This document shows, piece after piece, positions 1 to 8,373 of a stretch of DNA of 64,000 nt; position 1 is the first letter of the stretch, and the number at the start of each line of letters is the position of its first letter. The notes below the pieces were generated by a model that worked only from the letters and a program-made list of their open reading frames with translations, was not told the origin of the DNA and made no database searches. The stretch covers positions 1-64,000 of the forward strand of contig NZ_JAENHM010000059.1 of assembly GCF_016595245.1 (NCBI RefSeq). The letters are read 5' to 3'. The position numbers and the translations under genes are program-made. This stretch comes from Azospirillum endophyticum. GTDB taxonomy: Bacteria > Pseudomonadota > Alphaproteobacteria > Azospirillales > Azospirillaceae.

Positions 1-308
1 GGCATTGGGGGATCGAGAACCAGTTGCACTGGGTGCTCGATGTCGTCTTCAACGATGACCAATCCCGCCTGCGCAAAGGCCACGGCGCCCTGAACATGGC
101 CGTCGTCCGCCACTTCGCCATCAACCTCGTCCGCAAGGCCGCCGAACCCACCCGGCCACGCTCCGGCTTACGGCGTGCCACCAAAAAGCCGCCCGCCACA
201 CCAAGACCCACCAGCATCAAGCTCCGACGGAAGTTGGCCGGCTGGGACACCGATTACCTCGACGCTATCCTTGCCGTTAAAATCCGTTAACCCGGATTCG
301 GAGCCCTG
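1..308 (+). mobile_element. Right end of an ISAs1-family insertion sequence (partial)
   Basis: The window opens inside a transposase gene. Eighteen bases past its stop codon the sequence reads CGGAGCCCTG, ending at 308. ISAs1-family elements usually end in terminal repeats that read CAGGG inward, so CCCTG at 308 is a plausible right terminus. The left end lies outside the window, so neither the matching inverted repeat nor the target duplication (expected next at about 309-316) can be tested here. The transposase identity is firm; the exact boundary is inference. Confidence 0.6.
3..290 (+). CDS. ISAs1-family DDE transposase, C-terminal part
   Basis: Open from the left edge, so the start is missing; 95 residues are visible. 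The stretch HWGIENQLHWVLDVVFNDD (from residue 1 of the visible part) followed by RLRKGHGALNMAVVRHFA is the C-terminal signature of ISAs1 transposases; the Glu of GIENQ matches the last acid of the DDE triad. The tail ends SIKLRRKLAGWDTDYLDAIL, also usual for the family, so the 3' end appears intact. It would catalyse cut-and-paste or copy-out movement of its own element. Whether the whole gene is functional cannot be judged from this fragment. Confidence 0.85.
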   Translation, partial: HWGIENQLHWVLDVVFNDDQSRLRKGHGALNMAVVRHFAINLVRKAAEPTRPRSGLRRATKKPPATPRPTSIKLRRKLAGWDTDYLDAILAVKIR

Positions 309-325
309 CGCACAAGTCCGATTCC

Positions 326-354
326 TTGACCAAAACGCTCGGTCCGCCTACCTT
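326..354 (+). promoter_or_regulatory. Candidate sigma-70 promoter for def-fmt-truA
   Basis: TTGACC (326-331) is followed after 17 bases by TACCTT (349-354), 37 bases before the def start codon. The -35 is a 5/6 match to the general consensus, the -10 only 3/6. It sits 17 bases beyond the proposed IS end, so the insertion left it intact. Assigned from spacing and position only. Confidence 0.35.
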
Positions 355-390
355 GTCCGTTTGAACTCCCCCTACCAGCATTGAGCACCC

Positions 391-903
391 ATGGCCCGTC
401 TTCCGATCCTCGTCGCCCCGCATCCGATCCTGAAGCGCAAGGCGCAACCCGTCGCCGAAGTGGATGCGCGCGTCGTCAAGCTGATGGACGACATGGTGGA
501 GACCATGTACGACGCCGTCGGCATCGGTCTGGCAGCCCCGCAGGTCGGCGTGCTCGACCGCGTCATCGTCGTCGACGTCCATGAGAAGGGCGAGCCGCCG
601 AACCCCATCCGTCTCGCCAACCCGGAAATCGTCTGGTCTTCGGACGAGAAGGCGGTGTGCGAGGAAGGCTGCCTGTCGGTGCCCGAGCAATATGCCGACG
701 TCACCCGGCCCCAGCGCGTCCGCGTCCGCTATCTCGACGAAAACAATCGGCAGCAGGAGATCGAGGCGGACGGCATGCTCGCCACCTGCATCCAGCATGA
801 GATCGACCATTTGGATGGCGTCCTGTTCGTCGACTATTTGTCGATGCTGAAGCGGAACATCCTGCTGAAGAAGGTCCAGAAGATGCAGAAGGCGACGGCC
901 TGA
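391..903 (+). CDS. def: Peptide deformylase
   Basis: A 170-residue metalloenzyme that removes the formyl group from the N-terminal methionine of new proteins. All three family motifs are present: GIGLAAPQ (44-51), EGCLSVP (92-98, metal ligand Cys94) and QHEIDHLDG (135-143, metal ligands His136 and His140, catalytic Glu137). Length is normal for the type found in Gram-negative bacteria. It is the first gene of a tight cluster with fmt (33 bases downstream) and truA, so removal and addition of the formyl group are co-encoded, as in many bacteria. The ATG at 391 gives the usual MARLPILVAPHPIL start. Confidence 0.97.
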   Translation: MARLPILVAPHPILKRKAQPVAEVDARVVKLMDDMVETMYDAVGIGLAAPQVGVLDRVIVVDVHEKGEPPNPIRLANPEIVWSSDEKAVCEEGCLSVPEQYADVTRPQRVRVRYLDENNRQQEIEADGMLATCIQHEIDHLDGVLFVDYLSMLKRNILLKKVQKMQKATA

Positions 904-936
904 GCCGCCCGAAACCAGATCCGCGATCAAGATCCG

Positions 937-1893
937 ATGACTCCGCTCCGTCTCGTCTTCATGGGCACGCCGGACTTCGCCGTGCCCAGCCTCGCCGCGC
1001 TGATCGAAGCGGGGCATCAGGTCGTCTGCGCCTACAGCCAGCCGCCGCGCCCGGCCGGGCGCGGTCAGCAGGTGCAGAAATCGCCTGTCCATCGCTTCGC
1101 CGAGGAACGCGATATCCCCGTGCGCACGCCAAAGAGCCTGCGCAACGCCGAGGCCCAGGCGGAGTTCGCCGCCCTTGGGGCCGATGTGGCGGTGGTCGCC
1201 GCTTACGGCCTGATCCTGCCGCAGCCGATCCTGGACGCGCCGCGGCTGGGTTGCGTCAACGTGCATGGCTCGCTGCTGCCGCGCTGGCGCGGGGCGGCGC
1301 CGATCCAGCGCTCCATCCTGGCCGGCGATTCCGAGACCGGGATCACCATCATGCAGATGGACATCGGCCTCGACACCGGCGCCATGCTGTCGAAGGAGGC
1401 CGTGGCGATCACTCCGGCCACCACCGCCAGCAGCCTGCATGACCAGTTGGCCGCGCTGGGCGCCCGCATGATCGTTCCGGCGCTGGAAGGGCTGGCCGGC
1501 GGGACGCTGACCGCCGTGCCGCAGCCGGAGGAGGGCGTCACCTACGCCGCCAAGCTGACGCGCGAGGATGGCCGCCTCGATTGGACCCGGCCCGCCGCCT
1601 CTGTCGAGCGGCAGGTCCGGGCGCTGACCCCCTGGCCCGGCTGCTGGTTCGATGCCGCGAACGGCGAGCGGATCAAGGTGCTGGCGGCGGAGCCCGCGAC
1701 CGGCAGCGGCACGTCCGGCACGCTGTTGGACGACCGGCTGACGGTCGCCTGTGCCGATGGGGCGGTGCGGCTGGTCAAGGTGCAGCGGCCGGGCAAGGCG
1801 CCGGTCGATGGAGCGGCCTTCCTACGCGGCTTCGCGCTGGCGGTCGGGCAGGCGGTGTCCGCCCCGATCTCTGCCGAAACCGTCGCGGGCTGA
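937..1893 (+). CDS. fmt: Methionyl-tRNA formyltransferase
   Basis: A 318-residue cytoplasmic enzyme that transfers a formyl group from 10-formyl-tetrahydrofolate to initiator Met-tRNA. The N-terminal Rossmann-type domain begins LRLVFMGTPDFAVPSL. The catalytic triad is visible as Asn108 and His110 in NVHGSLLPRWRGAAPI and Asp146 in MDIGLDTGAM. The C-terminal domain for tRNA binding (about 205-310) follows. It lies 33 bases after def and 5 bases before truA on the same strand, which suggests one transcript. Nothing unusual is seen. Confidence 0.97.
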   Translation: MTPLRLVFMGTPDFAVPSLAALIEAGHQVVCAYSQPPRPAGRGQQVQKSPVHRFAEERDIPVRTPKSLRNAEAQAEFAALGADVAVVAAYGLILPQPILDAPRLGCVNVHGSLLPRWRGAAPIQRSILAGDSETGITIMQMDIGLDTGAMLSKEAVAITPATTASSLHDQLAALGARMIVPALEGLAGGTLTAVPQPEEGVTYAAKLTREDGRLDWTRPAASVERQVRALTPWPGCWFDAANGERIKVLAAEPATGSGTSGTLLDDRLTVACADGAVRLVKVQRPGKAPVDGAAFLRGFALAVGQAVSAPISAETVAG

Positions 1894-1898
1894 TCGCC

Positions 1899-2636
1899 GT
1901 GCAGCGCTGGAAACTGACCGTCGAGTATGACGGCCGTCCCTTCGTCGGCTGGCAGCGCCAGGACAACGGCCCCTCCGTCCAGCAGAGCCTGGAAGAGGCG
2001 GTGCAGCGCCTGTCGGGCGAGGTGGTGCGCGTCCATGGCTCCGGCCGCACCGACGCCGGGGTGCATGCGCTGGGACAGGTCTGCCATTTCGACCTGGAGA
2101 AGCCCTTCACCGGGCTGAAGCTGCGCGACGCCCTGAACTTCCATTTGAAGCCGGCGCCCATCGCCGTGCTGGAGGTGGAGGCGGTGGGTGAGGACTTCCA
2201 TGCCCGTCTGACCTCGACCGGCCGCGCTTATGTCTACCGCATCGTGAACCGCCGGGCGCCGCTGGCGCTGGACGCCGGCCGGGCGTGGCATGTCACCCGC
2301 CCGCTGGATGCCGAGGCGATGCATGCGGCGGCACAATTTCTGGTCGGCCAGCATGACTTCTCCAGCTTCCGCGCCGCGCTGTGTCAGGCCAAATCGCCGG
2401 TGAAGACGCTGGACCGGCTGGCTGTGGAGCGTCAGGGCGAGGAGGTCCGCGTCCATGCCGCCGCGCGCTCCTTCCTGCACCATCAGGTCCGCAACATGGT
2501 CGGCACGCTGGAGCTGGTCGGCGCCGGGAAATGGAAACCCGACGACGTCCGCCTTGCGCTCGAAGCCCGCGACCGCGGCAAGGCCGGGCCGACCTGCCCG
2601 CCGGACGGCCTCTACTTCATGGCGGCGCGCTACTGA
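1899..2636 (+). CDS. truA: tRNA pseudouridine(38-40) synthase
   Basis: A 245-residue TruA, which isomerises uridines 38-40 in the tRNA anticodon arm. The catalytic aspartate is Asp52 in GSGRTDAGVHALGQ. The frame is open well upstream into fmt, but homology begins only at QRWKLTVEYDG, so the GTG at 1899, five bases after the fmt stop, is chosen. That spacing suggests coupled translation with fmt. Its stop lies 6 bases from the stop of the convergent hydrolase gene. Confidence 0.95.
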   Translation: MQRWKLTVEYDGRPFVGWQRQDNGPSVQQSLEEAVQRLSGEVVRVHGSGRTDAGVHALGQVCHFDLEKPFTGLKLRDALNFHLKPAPIAVLEVEAVGEDFHARLTSTGRAYVYRIVNRRAPLALDAGRAWHVTRPLDAEAMHAAAQFLVGQHDFSSFRAALCQAKSPVKTLDRLAVERQGEEVRVHAAARSFLHHQVRNMVGTLELVGAGKWKPDDVRLALEARDRGKAGPTCPPDGLYFMAARY

Positions 2637-2642
2637 ATCGGG

Positions 2643-3608
2643 TCAATTGCTGATCCGCTCCGGCTGTTCGGGCATGGATTGGAGCGTCTTCAACAGCCTG
2701 TCCGTCTCGACGCCCTGGGCGCAGAGGCCGGTGGCGGTTTCGCCGAAATCGACCAGACCGTGGTAGCGGGGCGGCCGCGCCCGTTCGAGCGGGACCAGCC
2801 AAGCCTTGTGTCCGCGTGCCGCCAAGCCATCGAAGTAGAGGCGCTGGGTGCGGAACAGCACATTCGTTTCCCGCGGATCTCCGATGACGAAGATCCGGCG
2901 TGCCGGATCCTGGGGAATCAGGTCGAGCGAGCGGTAGGGGTCGAACCAAGTCTCCGGCTTTGCCAAGCGGCCCTTGACGCCATGCGCCTGGAGGTAGGCT
3001 TCGTAAGCGGAGGCGCCCGACGAGATGACGGCGCATTTCAGGTCGGTGCGGCGGGCCAGGAATTCGGCCGTCAGCGTGCCTCCGGCACTGCTTCCACCGA
3101 GCGACCATTGCCCGATGCCGTAGCGCTTCTTGAGCAGGTCGAGATGGGCGTTCATCAGCGCCGCCTCGCGCGGGGTATGGCGCATGGTCCAGAATTTGCC
3201 GGAACTGCCATAAGCTCCCGGACGGGCGAGAAAGAGGAAGGGCACGCCGAAGCGCGCCGACAAGACCCTTTCCTGTTCGATCATGCCGGCGACGCTCAGC
3301 CCCTTCTGATGCCCGATCTTATCCGGCTTGGAGCCCATGACATCGCCGTGCATCCAGGCCGCGACGATCGGGTTTGATCCAGGCTTCAGGCCGGCCGCGT
3401 AATAGCGCAGGCACTCGCCGCGACCGTCGACCTCCACCCAGCTGGCGGTTTCCCGCGCCTCCAACTCGGCGCATTGCGGGCGGGTGACGATTTTCCCGGC
3501 TGCGACAACCGCGTTGGTGAAGGCTTCGTCGTTGGAGCGGGACTGCGCGTGGGCGGGGACCGCCGCGACGAGGGCGAGGCTCGCCAGACACAGGGAGCGG
3601 AACGACAT
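2643..3608 (-). CDS. Secreted alpha/beta hydrolase
   Basis: 321 residues. A signal peptide (MSFRSLCLASLALVAAVPAHA, predicted cut after Ala21) points to the periplasm. The mature part carries GGSSAGG (171-177), a nucleophile elbow with Ser174 as the probable nucleophile, and PRYHGL near the C-terminus offers a candidate catalytic histidine. The family is prolyl-oligopeptidase/esterase-like, but the substrate cannot be read from the sequence. The open frame extends upstream into the LysR region; the ATG at 3608 is chosen because the signal peptide starts there. Probably monocistronic and convergent with truA. Confidence 0.75.
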   Translation of the reverse strand: MSFRSLCLASLALVAAVPAHAQSRSNDEAFTNAVVAAGKIVTRPQCAELEARETASWVEVDGRGECLRYYAAGLKPGSNPIVAAWMHGDVMGSKPDKIGHQKGLSVAGMIEQERVLSARFGVPFLFLARPGAYGSSGKFWTMRHTPREAALMNAHLDLLKKRYGIGQWSLGGSSAGGTLTAEFLARRTDLKCAVISSGASAYEAYLQAHGVKGRLAKPETWFDPYRSLDLIPQDPARRIFVIGDPRETNVLFRTQRLYFDGLAARGHKAWLVPLERARPPRYHGLVDFGETATGLCAQGVETDRLLKTLQSMPEQPERISN

Positions 3609-3667
3609 GGCGGACAAGCCCTTTGCGGCGATGGCTGGAGGAGGGTGGTGGAGGTGGCGGGGCACCG

Positions 3668-4540
3668 TCAACCGCCGTCCAGCCTTGCGTGCTCGGCGGT
3701 GAAGACCGCCACCAGATGCTCGATCACCGCCCGCACCCGCGGCACCTCGCGGCGGTCGCGGTGGACCAGCAGCCAAGCCTCCCGGACCAGCGGCGGGCCG
3801 GGCAGCGGATGCCGCACCAGCCCCGCCACGCCGTCGGCCAGCATGCAGGGCAGGAAGGCGGTGCCGAAGCCGGCGACCGCCGCGGCCAGCTGCCCCTGCA
3901 CGCTGTTGGAGCGGAAGGCGACCCGCCGGCCGCCGCCATGGCGGTCCAGCCAAAGGGCCTCCGGCAGCTCCGCCATCGACTCGTCGTAGGCGATCAGCGT
4001 GTCGGGTGCGTCCGGCGCCGCGTACAGCCCATAGCCCAGCGTCGCCAGCCGCCGCCCGACCAGATCGCCGCGCTGCGGCCGGGCCAGCCGGATCGCCAGA
4101 TCGGCCTCGCGCCGGGCGAGGCTGAGGGTGCGGTTGTCGACGAGGATTTCCAGATCCAGCGCTGGGTTGGCCGATCGCAACGGTCCCAGGCGGGGGATCA
4201 GGAAGATGTCGGCCAGCGCCTGGGTCATGGTCAGCCGCACGGTGCCGCTGAGGCCGGCGTCGTCGCCTTCGCGGCGGCGGATCGCCTGTGCCCGCTCGTC
4301 CATCGCTTCGGCCAGGGCGCGGACGTTCTCGCCTTCTCCAGTCAGGACATAACCTTCAGGACGGCGCTCCATCAGAGTTCGGCCGAGGGCCGCTTCCAAC
4401 CCGGCAAGCCGGCGGCCCACCGTGGCATGGCTCAGCCGCAGGCTGCGGGCCGCCGCCGACAGGCTGCCCGCGCGTGCCAGTTCGAGGAAAACGCGCAGAT
4501 CGTCCCAGTCGAGCGGGCCTGTGAATTTTTGAACGGTCAT
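3668..4540 (-). CDS. LysR-family transcriptional regulator
   Basis: 290 residues with an N-terminal winged helix (about 10-70: LDWDDLRVFLELARAGSLSAAARSL, then HATVGRRLAGLE) and a C-terminal effector-binding domain. Transcribed divergently from the cysteine hydrolase at 4626, with 85 bases between the start codons. LysR proteins usually control the divergent gene, so the hydrolase is the likely target. I could not identify a convincing T-N11-A operator in the gap, and no effector can be named. Confidence 0.88.
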   Translation of the reverse strand: MTVQKFTGPLDWDDLRVFLELARAGSLSAAARSLRLSHATVGRRLAGLEAALGRTLMERRPEGYVLTGEGENVRALAEAMDERAQAIRRREGDDAGLSGTVRLTMTQALADIFLIPRLGPLRSANPALDLEILVDNRTLSLARREADLAIRLARPQRGDLVGRRLATLGYGLYAAPDAPDTLIAYDESMAELPEALWLDRHGGGRRVAFRSNSVQGQLAAAVAGFGTAFLPCMLADGVAGLVRHPLPGPPLVREAWLLVHRDRREVPRVRAVIEHLVAVFTAEHARLDGG

Positions 4541-4625
4541 CGTGCGAGGATAGCGGATGGCTGCGCATCGGTGAACGGGGCAGCATTGCCTCCATCAACG
4601 CTCAACGGCTGCGGAGGAACTCCCG

Positions 4626-5246
4626 ATGACGACCGATATCGCCCATGCCCAAACCGTCCGAACCCTGCGCCAGATCGCCGGCGCGCCGAATACCCCCAGC
4701 CCGCTGGACAAGGCGGTCCTGGTGCTGATCGACCTTCAGCGCGAATACACCGACGGCGCCCTGAGGCTGTCGGGCGTCGATGCGGCGGTGGAGCGGGCGG
4801 CGGAACTGTTGGATCTTGCCCGTGCCAACGGCGTGCCGGTGATCCACATCGTCCATCACACCGCGGCGGGAGCGCCGGTGTTCGACCCCACCGGGCCGCT
4901 GGCGGAGATCGTTCCGGCGGTCGCCCCGCGCGATGGCGAACCGGTGATCGTGAAGAAGCTCGCCAACGCCTTCGCCGGAACCGGGTTGCAGGCGGTGGCG
5001 CGCGATACCGGCCGGACCGAGATGATCATTGCCGGCTTCATGACCCACAACTGCGTCAGCAGCACCGCGCGGTCGGCAGTGGATCATGGCTGGCGGGTGA
5101 CGGTCGTGGCCTCGGCCACCGCCACCCGCGACCTGCCGGACGGCAAGGGCGGCGTGGTACCGGCGGCCGACATCCAGCGCGGCGTGCTGACCGGCCTGTC
5201 CGACAGCCTCGCCGTGGTGGTGGAGGACGCGCGGGCCTGGAGGTGA
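4626..5246 (+). CDS. Isochorismatase-family cysteine hydrolase
   Basis: 206 residues of the isochorismatase/nicotinamidase fold. The catalytic triad is visible: Asp36 in VLIDLQREY, a lysine of VKKLANAF (110-111) and Cys143 in THNCVSSTARS. Members hydrolyse amides or isochorismate; the exact substrate is not readable. The first 25 residues before PLDKAVLVLID look like an unstructured extension, and there is no signal peptide, so the protein should be cytoplasmic. A divergent LysR gene upstream suggests inducible expression. Confidence 0.88.
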   Translation: MTTDIAHAQTVRTLRQIAGAPNTPSPLDKAVLVLIDLQREYTDGALRLSGVDAAVERAAELLDLARANGVPVIHIVHHTAAGAPVFDPTGPLAEIVPAVAPRDGEPVIVKKLANAFAGTGLQAVARDTGRTEMIIAGFMTHNCVSSTARSAVDHGWRVTVVASATATRDLPDGKGGVVPAADIQRGVLTGLSDSLAVVVEDARAWR

Positions 5247-5282
5247 GTGTGGAGGGGCGCGACCGGCGCGCCCCTCGCATCC

Positions 5283-6893
5283 TTACTTCTTCTCGGCCTT
5301 CCAGTAGAAGTTGGTGTCGAAGCTCGGACCCCAGACGAGGCCGCTGACGGTCTTGCGCTCGGCGATCATCTCCGTCTGCTGGAACATGATGACGAAGGGC
5401 GAGTCGGCCAGCACCGAGCGCTGCAGCTCCTCGTACATCTTGGCGCGCTTGGCGCCGTCGCGCTCCTCGATGGCGGCGGCGGTCTTCTTGGTCAGTTCCG
5501 GAATATCCCAGGCGTTGCGCCACGCCAGCGGCTTGGACTTGGCGTTGTCGCTGTTGTCGGGGTTGGAGGCGAAGGTATCGGCGTTGGAGTTCGGGTCCTG
5601 ATAATCCGCGCCCCATTGCTGGATCATCAGTTCGTGGTTGCGGGCGCGGTACTTGGTCAGCACCTGCTTGCCGTCGCCGGGGATGATCTCGATCTTCACG
5701 CCGGCCTTGGCGGCGCTGGCCTGGATCGCCTGGGCCATGTCCTGGGTCGGGTTGGTGTTGCGCACGTCCATGCTGACGGTGAAGCCGTCGGGATAGCCGG
5801 CCTTGGCCAGCAGCTCCTTCGCCTTGGTGGGGTCGTACTTGTAGGGGTTGTCGTTGACCGCCCCCAGGAAGCCCTTGGGCAGGAAGGCCTGATGGACGGC
5901 GCCGATGCCGTTCATGATCGAGCCCGCCATGCCGTCATAGTCGACGAGATACTTGAAGGCCTCGCGCACCTCCGGCTTGGCCAGGGCGGCGTTCTTCTGG
6001 TTCAGGCTGAGATACCACAGCGTGCCCTTCGGCGCCTGGACCAGCCGGACGGTGTCGCTGGCCTTCAGCGGCTCGAACTGCTCGGGCTTCAGGTTGCGCG
6101 CGACGTCGACGTCGCCCTTCTCCAGCAGCAGGCGCTGGGTCGCCGGTTCCGGGATGTGGCGGATCAGCACGCGCTTCAGCTTGGGCGCGCCGCGCCAGTA
6201 TTTCGGGTTGGCGTCGAAGGTCAGCAGTTCGCTCGCCTTCCACTGCTTCAGGATGAAGGGACCGGAGCCGGCGGAGTTGGTCTTCAGCCAGCCGGCGCCG
6301 AAATCGCCGTCCTTCTCCTTGCCCTTCACCAGCTTGGAATCGACGATGGAGGCGACGTCGGCGGTCAGGCAGTAGAGCACGAAGGTCGGCGCATAGACCT
6401 TGTCGGTGGTGAAGACCAGCGTCTTCGGATCGGTGGCGCGCACCATCTGGTCGACATTCTCGGGCGTCAGGCCGAACTGGGTCAGGATAAAGGCCGGACC
6501 CTTGTTCATCTTCACCGCGCGGGAAAAGGACCAGGCGACATCCTCGGCCGTCATCGGGTTGCCGGAATGGAAGGCGATGCCGTCGCGGATCTTGAAGGTG
6601 AAGGTCTTGCCGTCGGGCGACACGGTCCAGCTTTCGGCGGCCTCGCCTTCGATCTTGCTGACGTCGGCGACGTCGAAATGGACGAGCCGGTCATAGACCT
6701 GGGCGCTGTATTCGGCGCCCGACAGCTCGAAGATCTCGCCGGGGTCGAGGCTGACGATGTCGTCGAACTGCCATGCCATCACCAGCGCGTCCTTCGGCGT
6801 GTCGGCGAGGGCGGGGGCGGCAAAACCGGCGAGGGCGAGAGCGGCGGCGCCAAGAACAGTCTGCGCGATCAGGCCGCGCTTGAAGCTGGTCAT
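5283..6893 (-). CDS. ABC transporter peptide-type substrate-binding protein
   Basis: 536 residues with a signal peptide (cut after ALA at 30) and the fold of family-5 (DppA/OppA-like) binding proteins: AESWTVSPDGKTFTF, AFHSGNPMTAEDVAWSF and the later KAKELLAKAGYPDGF are typical stretches. It would capture a peptide or similar ligand in the periplasm. No permease or ATPase gene lies nearby, so it is an orphan that must work with components encoded elsewhere. The ligand cannot be predicted. Confidence 0.9.
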   Translation of the reverse strand: MTSFKRGLIAQTVLGAAALALAGFAAPALADTPKDALVMAWQFDDIVSLDPGEIFELSGAEYSAQVYDRLVHFDVADVSKIEGEAAESWTVSPDGKTFTFKIRDGIAFHSGNPMTAEDVAWSFSRAVKMNKGPAFILTQFGLTPENVDQMVRATDPKTLVFTTDKVYAPTFVLYCLTADVASIVDSKLVKGKEKDGDFGAGWLKTNSAGSGPFILKQWKASELLTFDANPKYWRGAPKLKRVLIRHIPEPATQRLLLEKGDVDVARNLKPEQFEPLKASDTVRLVQAPKGTLWYLSLNQKNAALAKPEVREAFKYLVDYDGMAGSIMNGIGAVHQAFLPKGFLGAVNDNPYKYDPTKAKELLAKAGYPDGFTVSMDVRNTNPTQDMAQAIQASAAKAGVKIEIIPGDGKQVLTKYRARNHELMIQQWGADYQDPNSNADTFASNPDNSDNAKSKPLAWRNAWDIPELTKKTAAAIEERDGAKRAKMYEELQRSVLADSPFVIMFQQTEMIAERKTVSGLVWGPSFDTNFYWKAEKK

Positions 6894-7092
6894 CCGTGAA
6901 GTCTCCCTGGAGGCCCGTTCGGGCGCTGTTGAGGGACAGAATCTTCCCGCCGCCTTCCCTCGCCTGTCAACCCGGCCGGTTGGCTGGTTCCTTGTCAGAC
7001 GGGTTGCAATTGGCGGGGAAAGTGCCTAGCTCCTAACGCCCTCCGGCACCATTCTTGTATTCGCGGATATTCGGCAGAAGGAAACCACCGTC

Positions 7093-8112
7093 ATGGGCTA
7101 CACCGTCGCGGTCATCGGCGCCACCGGCAATGTCGGGCGCGAGATCCTGCAAACGCTGGCCGAGCGGAAGTTCCCGGCCGACAAGGTCATCGCGCTGGCT
7201 TCCGAAAAGTCGATCGGCCAGGACGTCTCCTATGGCGAGGACGACATCCTCAAGGTCCAGGATCTCAACAAGTTCGACTTCCATGGCGTCGATATCGTCC
7301 TGTCGTCGCCCGGCGCCAAGGTGTCGGCCGTCCATGTGCCGCGCGCCGCCGCCGCCGGGGCCATGGTGATCGACAACACGTCGCAGTTCCGCATGGACCC
7401 CGACGTGCCGCTGATCGTGCCGGAGGTGAACCCGGAGGCGCTGGCCGGCTATCGCAAGCGCGGCATCATCGCCAACCCCAACGGCGCCACCATCCTGATG
7501 GCGGTGGCGCTGAAGCCGCTGCACGACCGTTATAAAATCCGCCGCGTCGTGGTTTCGACCTACCAGTCGGTGTCGGGCGCCGGCAAGGAGGCGATGGACG
7601 AGCTGTTCACCCAGACCCGCGCCATCTTCGTCAACGATCCCATCGCCAAGAGCGTCTTTCCCAAGCAGATCGCCTTCAACGTCATCCCCCACATCGACGC
7701 CTTCATGGAGGACGGCTCCACCAGGGAAGAGTGGAAGATGACGGTTGAGACCAAGAAGATCCTCGATCCGAAGATCAAGGTCGCCGCCACCTGCGTCCGC
7801 GTGCCGACCTTCATCGGCCATGCCCTGTCGATCAACATCGAGACGGAGGAGCCGATCAGCGCCGAGGAGGCCCGCATTGTCCTGCGCGCCGCCCCCGGCG
7901 TCTCGGTGGTCGACCAGCAGACCGGCGACGGCTACGTCACCCCGGTGGAGATCGCCGGCGAAAACCCGGTCTTCGTCAGCCGCATCCGCGACGACATCAC
8001 GGTGGAGAACGGGCTGTCCTTCTGGTGCGTCGCCGACAACCTGCGCAAGGGGGCTGCGCTGAACGCCGTGCAGATCGCGGAGCTGCTGGTGCGGGATTAC
8101 ATGGTGGAGTAG
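7093..8112 (+). CDS. asd: Aspartate-semialdehyde dehydrogenase homologue lacking the catalytic cysteine
   Basis: 339 residues, full length and co-linear with bacterial Asd, which reduces aspartyl phosphate for Lys/Met/Thr and diaminopimelate synthesis. GATGNVG (9-15) binds NADP, and TYQSVSGAG (Gln158), Arg236 and His243 are kept. The nucleophile motif, normally NPNCSTIQ, reads NPNGATIL (128-135): residue 131 is Gly (GGC, one base from TGC), and Gln135 is Leu. GHSEAV at the substrate site reads GHALSI. With these changes ordinary dehydrogenase chemistry is not expected. It is either a diverged paralogue with another role or an inactive copy; a normal asd should then exist elsewhere. Family certain, activity doubtful. 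Confidence 0.88.
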   Translation: MGYTVAVIGATGNVGREILQTLAERKFPADKVIALASEKSIGQDVSYGEDDILKVQDLNKFDFHGVDIVLSSPGAKVSAVHVPRAAAAGAMVIDNTSQFRMDPDVPLIVPEVNPEALAGYRKRGIIANPNGATILMAVALKPLHDRYKIRRVVVSTYQSVSGAGKEAMDELFTQTRAIFVNDPIAKSVFPKQIAFNVIPHIDAFMEDGSTREEWKMTVETKKILDPKIKVAATCVRVPTFIGHALSINIETEEPISAEEARIVLRAAPGVSVVDQQTGDGYVTPVEIAGENPVFVSRIRDDITVENGLSFWCVADNLRKGAALNAVQIAELLVRDYMVE

Positions 8113-8133
8113 TGGCTTCTGCTTCCCGAGGTT

Positions 8134-8300
8134 AGACCCCCACCTAACCTCCCCCGTTGGGCGGGGGAGGGACTGCCGCTGCTTTCCCGCTTAAGCGCTT
8201 GTCCCCTCCCCCGCCCAGCTCTCGCACAAAGCTATGCTTTGTGCTGACGCGGCAGGCGGACCGCAGGTCCGCTGAGAGCGGGGGAGGGGCAGGGTGGGGG
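8134..8300. repeat. Compound palindromic repeat, copy A (with nested module)
   Basis: Left arm CCCCCACCTAACCTCCCCCG and a right arm ending GGGGGAGGGGCAGGGTGGGGG enclose a spacer, as in copies B, C and D. In this copy the right arm is split by a 60-base module (8219-8278) running from CTCTCGC to GAGAG. The element fills most of the asd-permease gap. Confidence 0.8.
8219..8278. repeat. Nested palindromic module inside copy A
   Basis: Starts CTCTCGCACAAAGC and contains a hairpin (GCACAAAGC/GCTTTGTGC), then GCTGACGCGGCAGG and a second hairpin (GCGGACC/GGTCCGC), and ends GAGAG. It interrupts the sequence GCCCAGCGGGGGAGG seen uninterrupted in copy D. A close relative lies at 23504-23572. Confidence 0.7.
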
Positions 8301-8373
8301 CACCCGCGCGACCACCTTCCCACCCTTCCGAATTGTCGGTAGGCTGAACCGTCCCACCTGACCGGGCGGTTCC

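Noticed and set aside
8134..8300. G/C-rich repeats considered as a CRISPR array
   Set aside because: The units are isolated compound palindromes hundreds to thousands of bases apart, without regularly spaced short repeats, spacers or cas genes.
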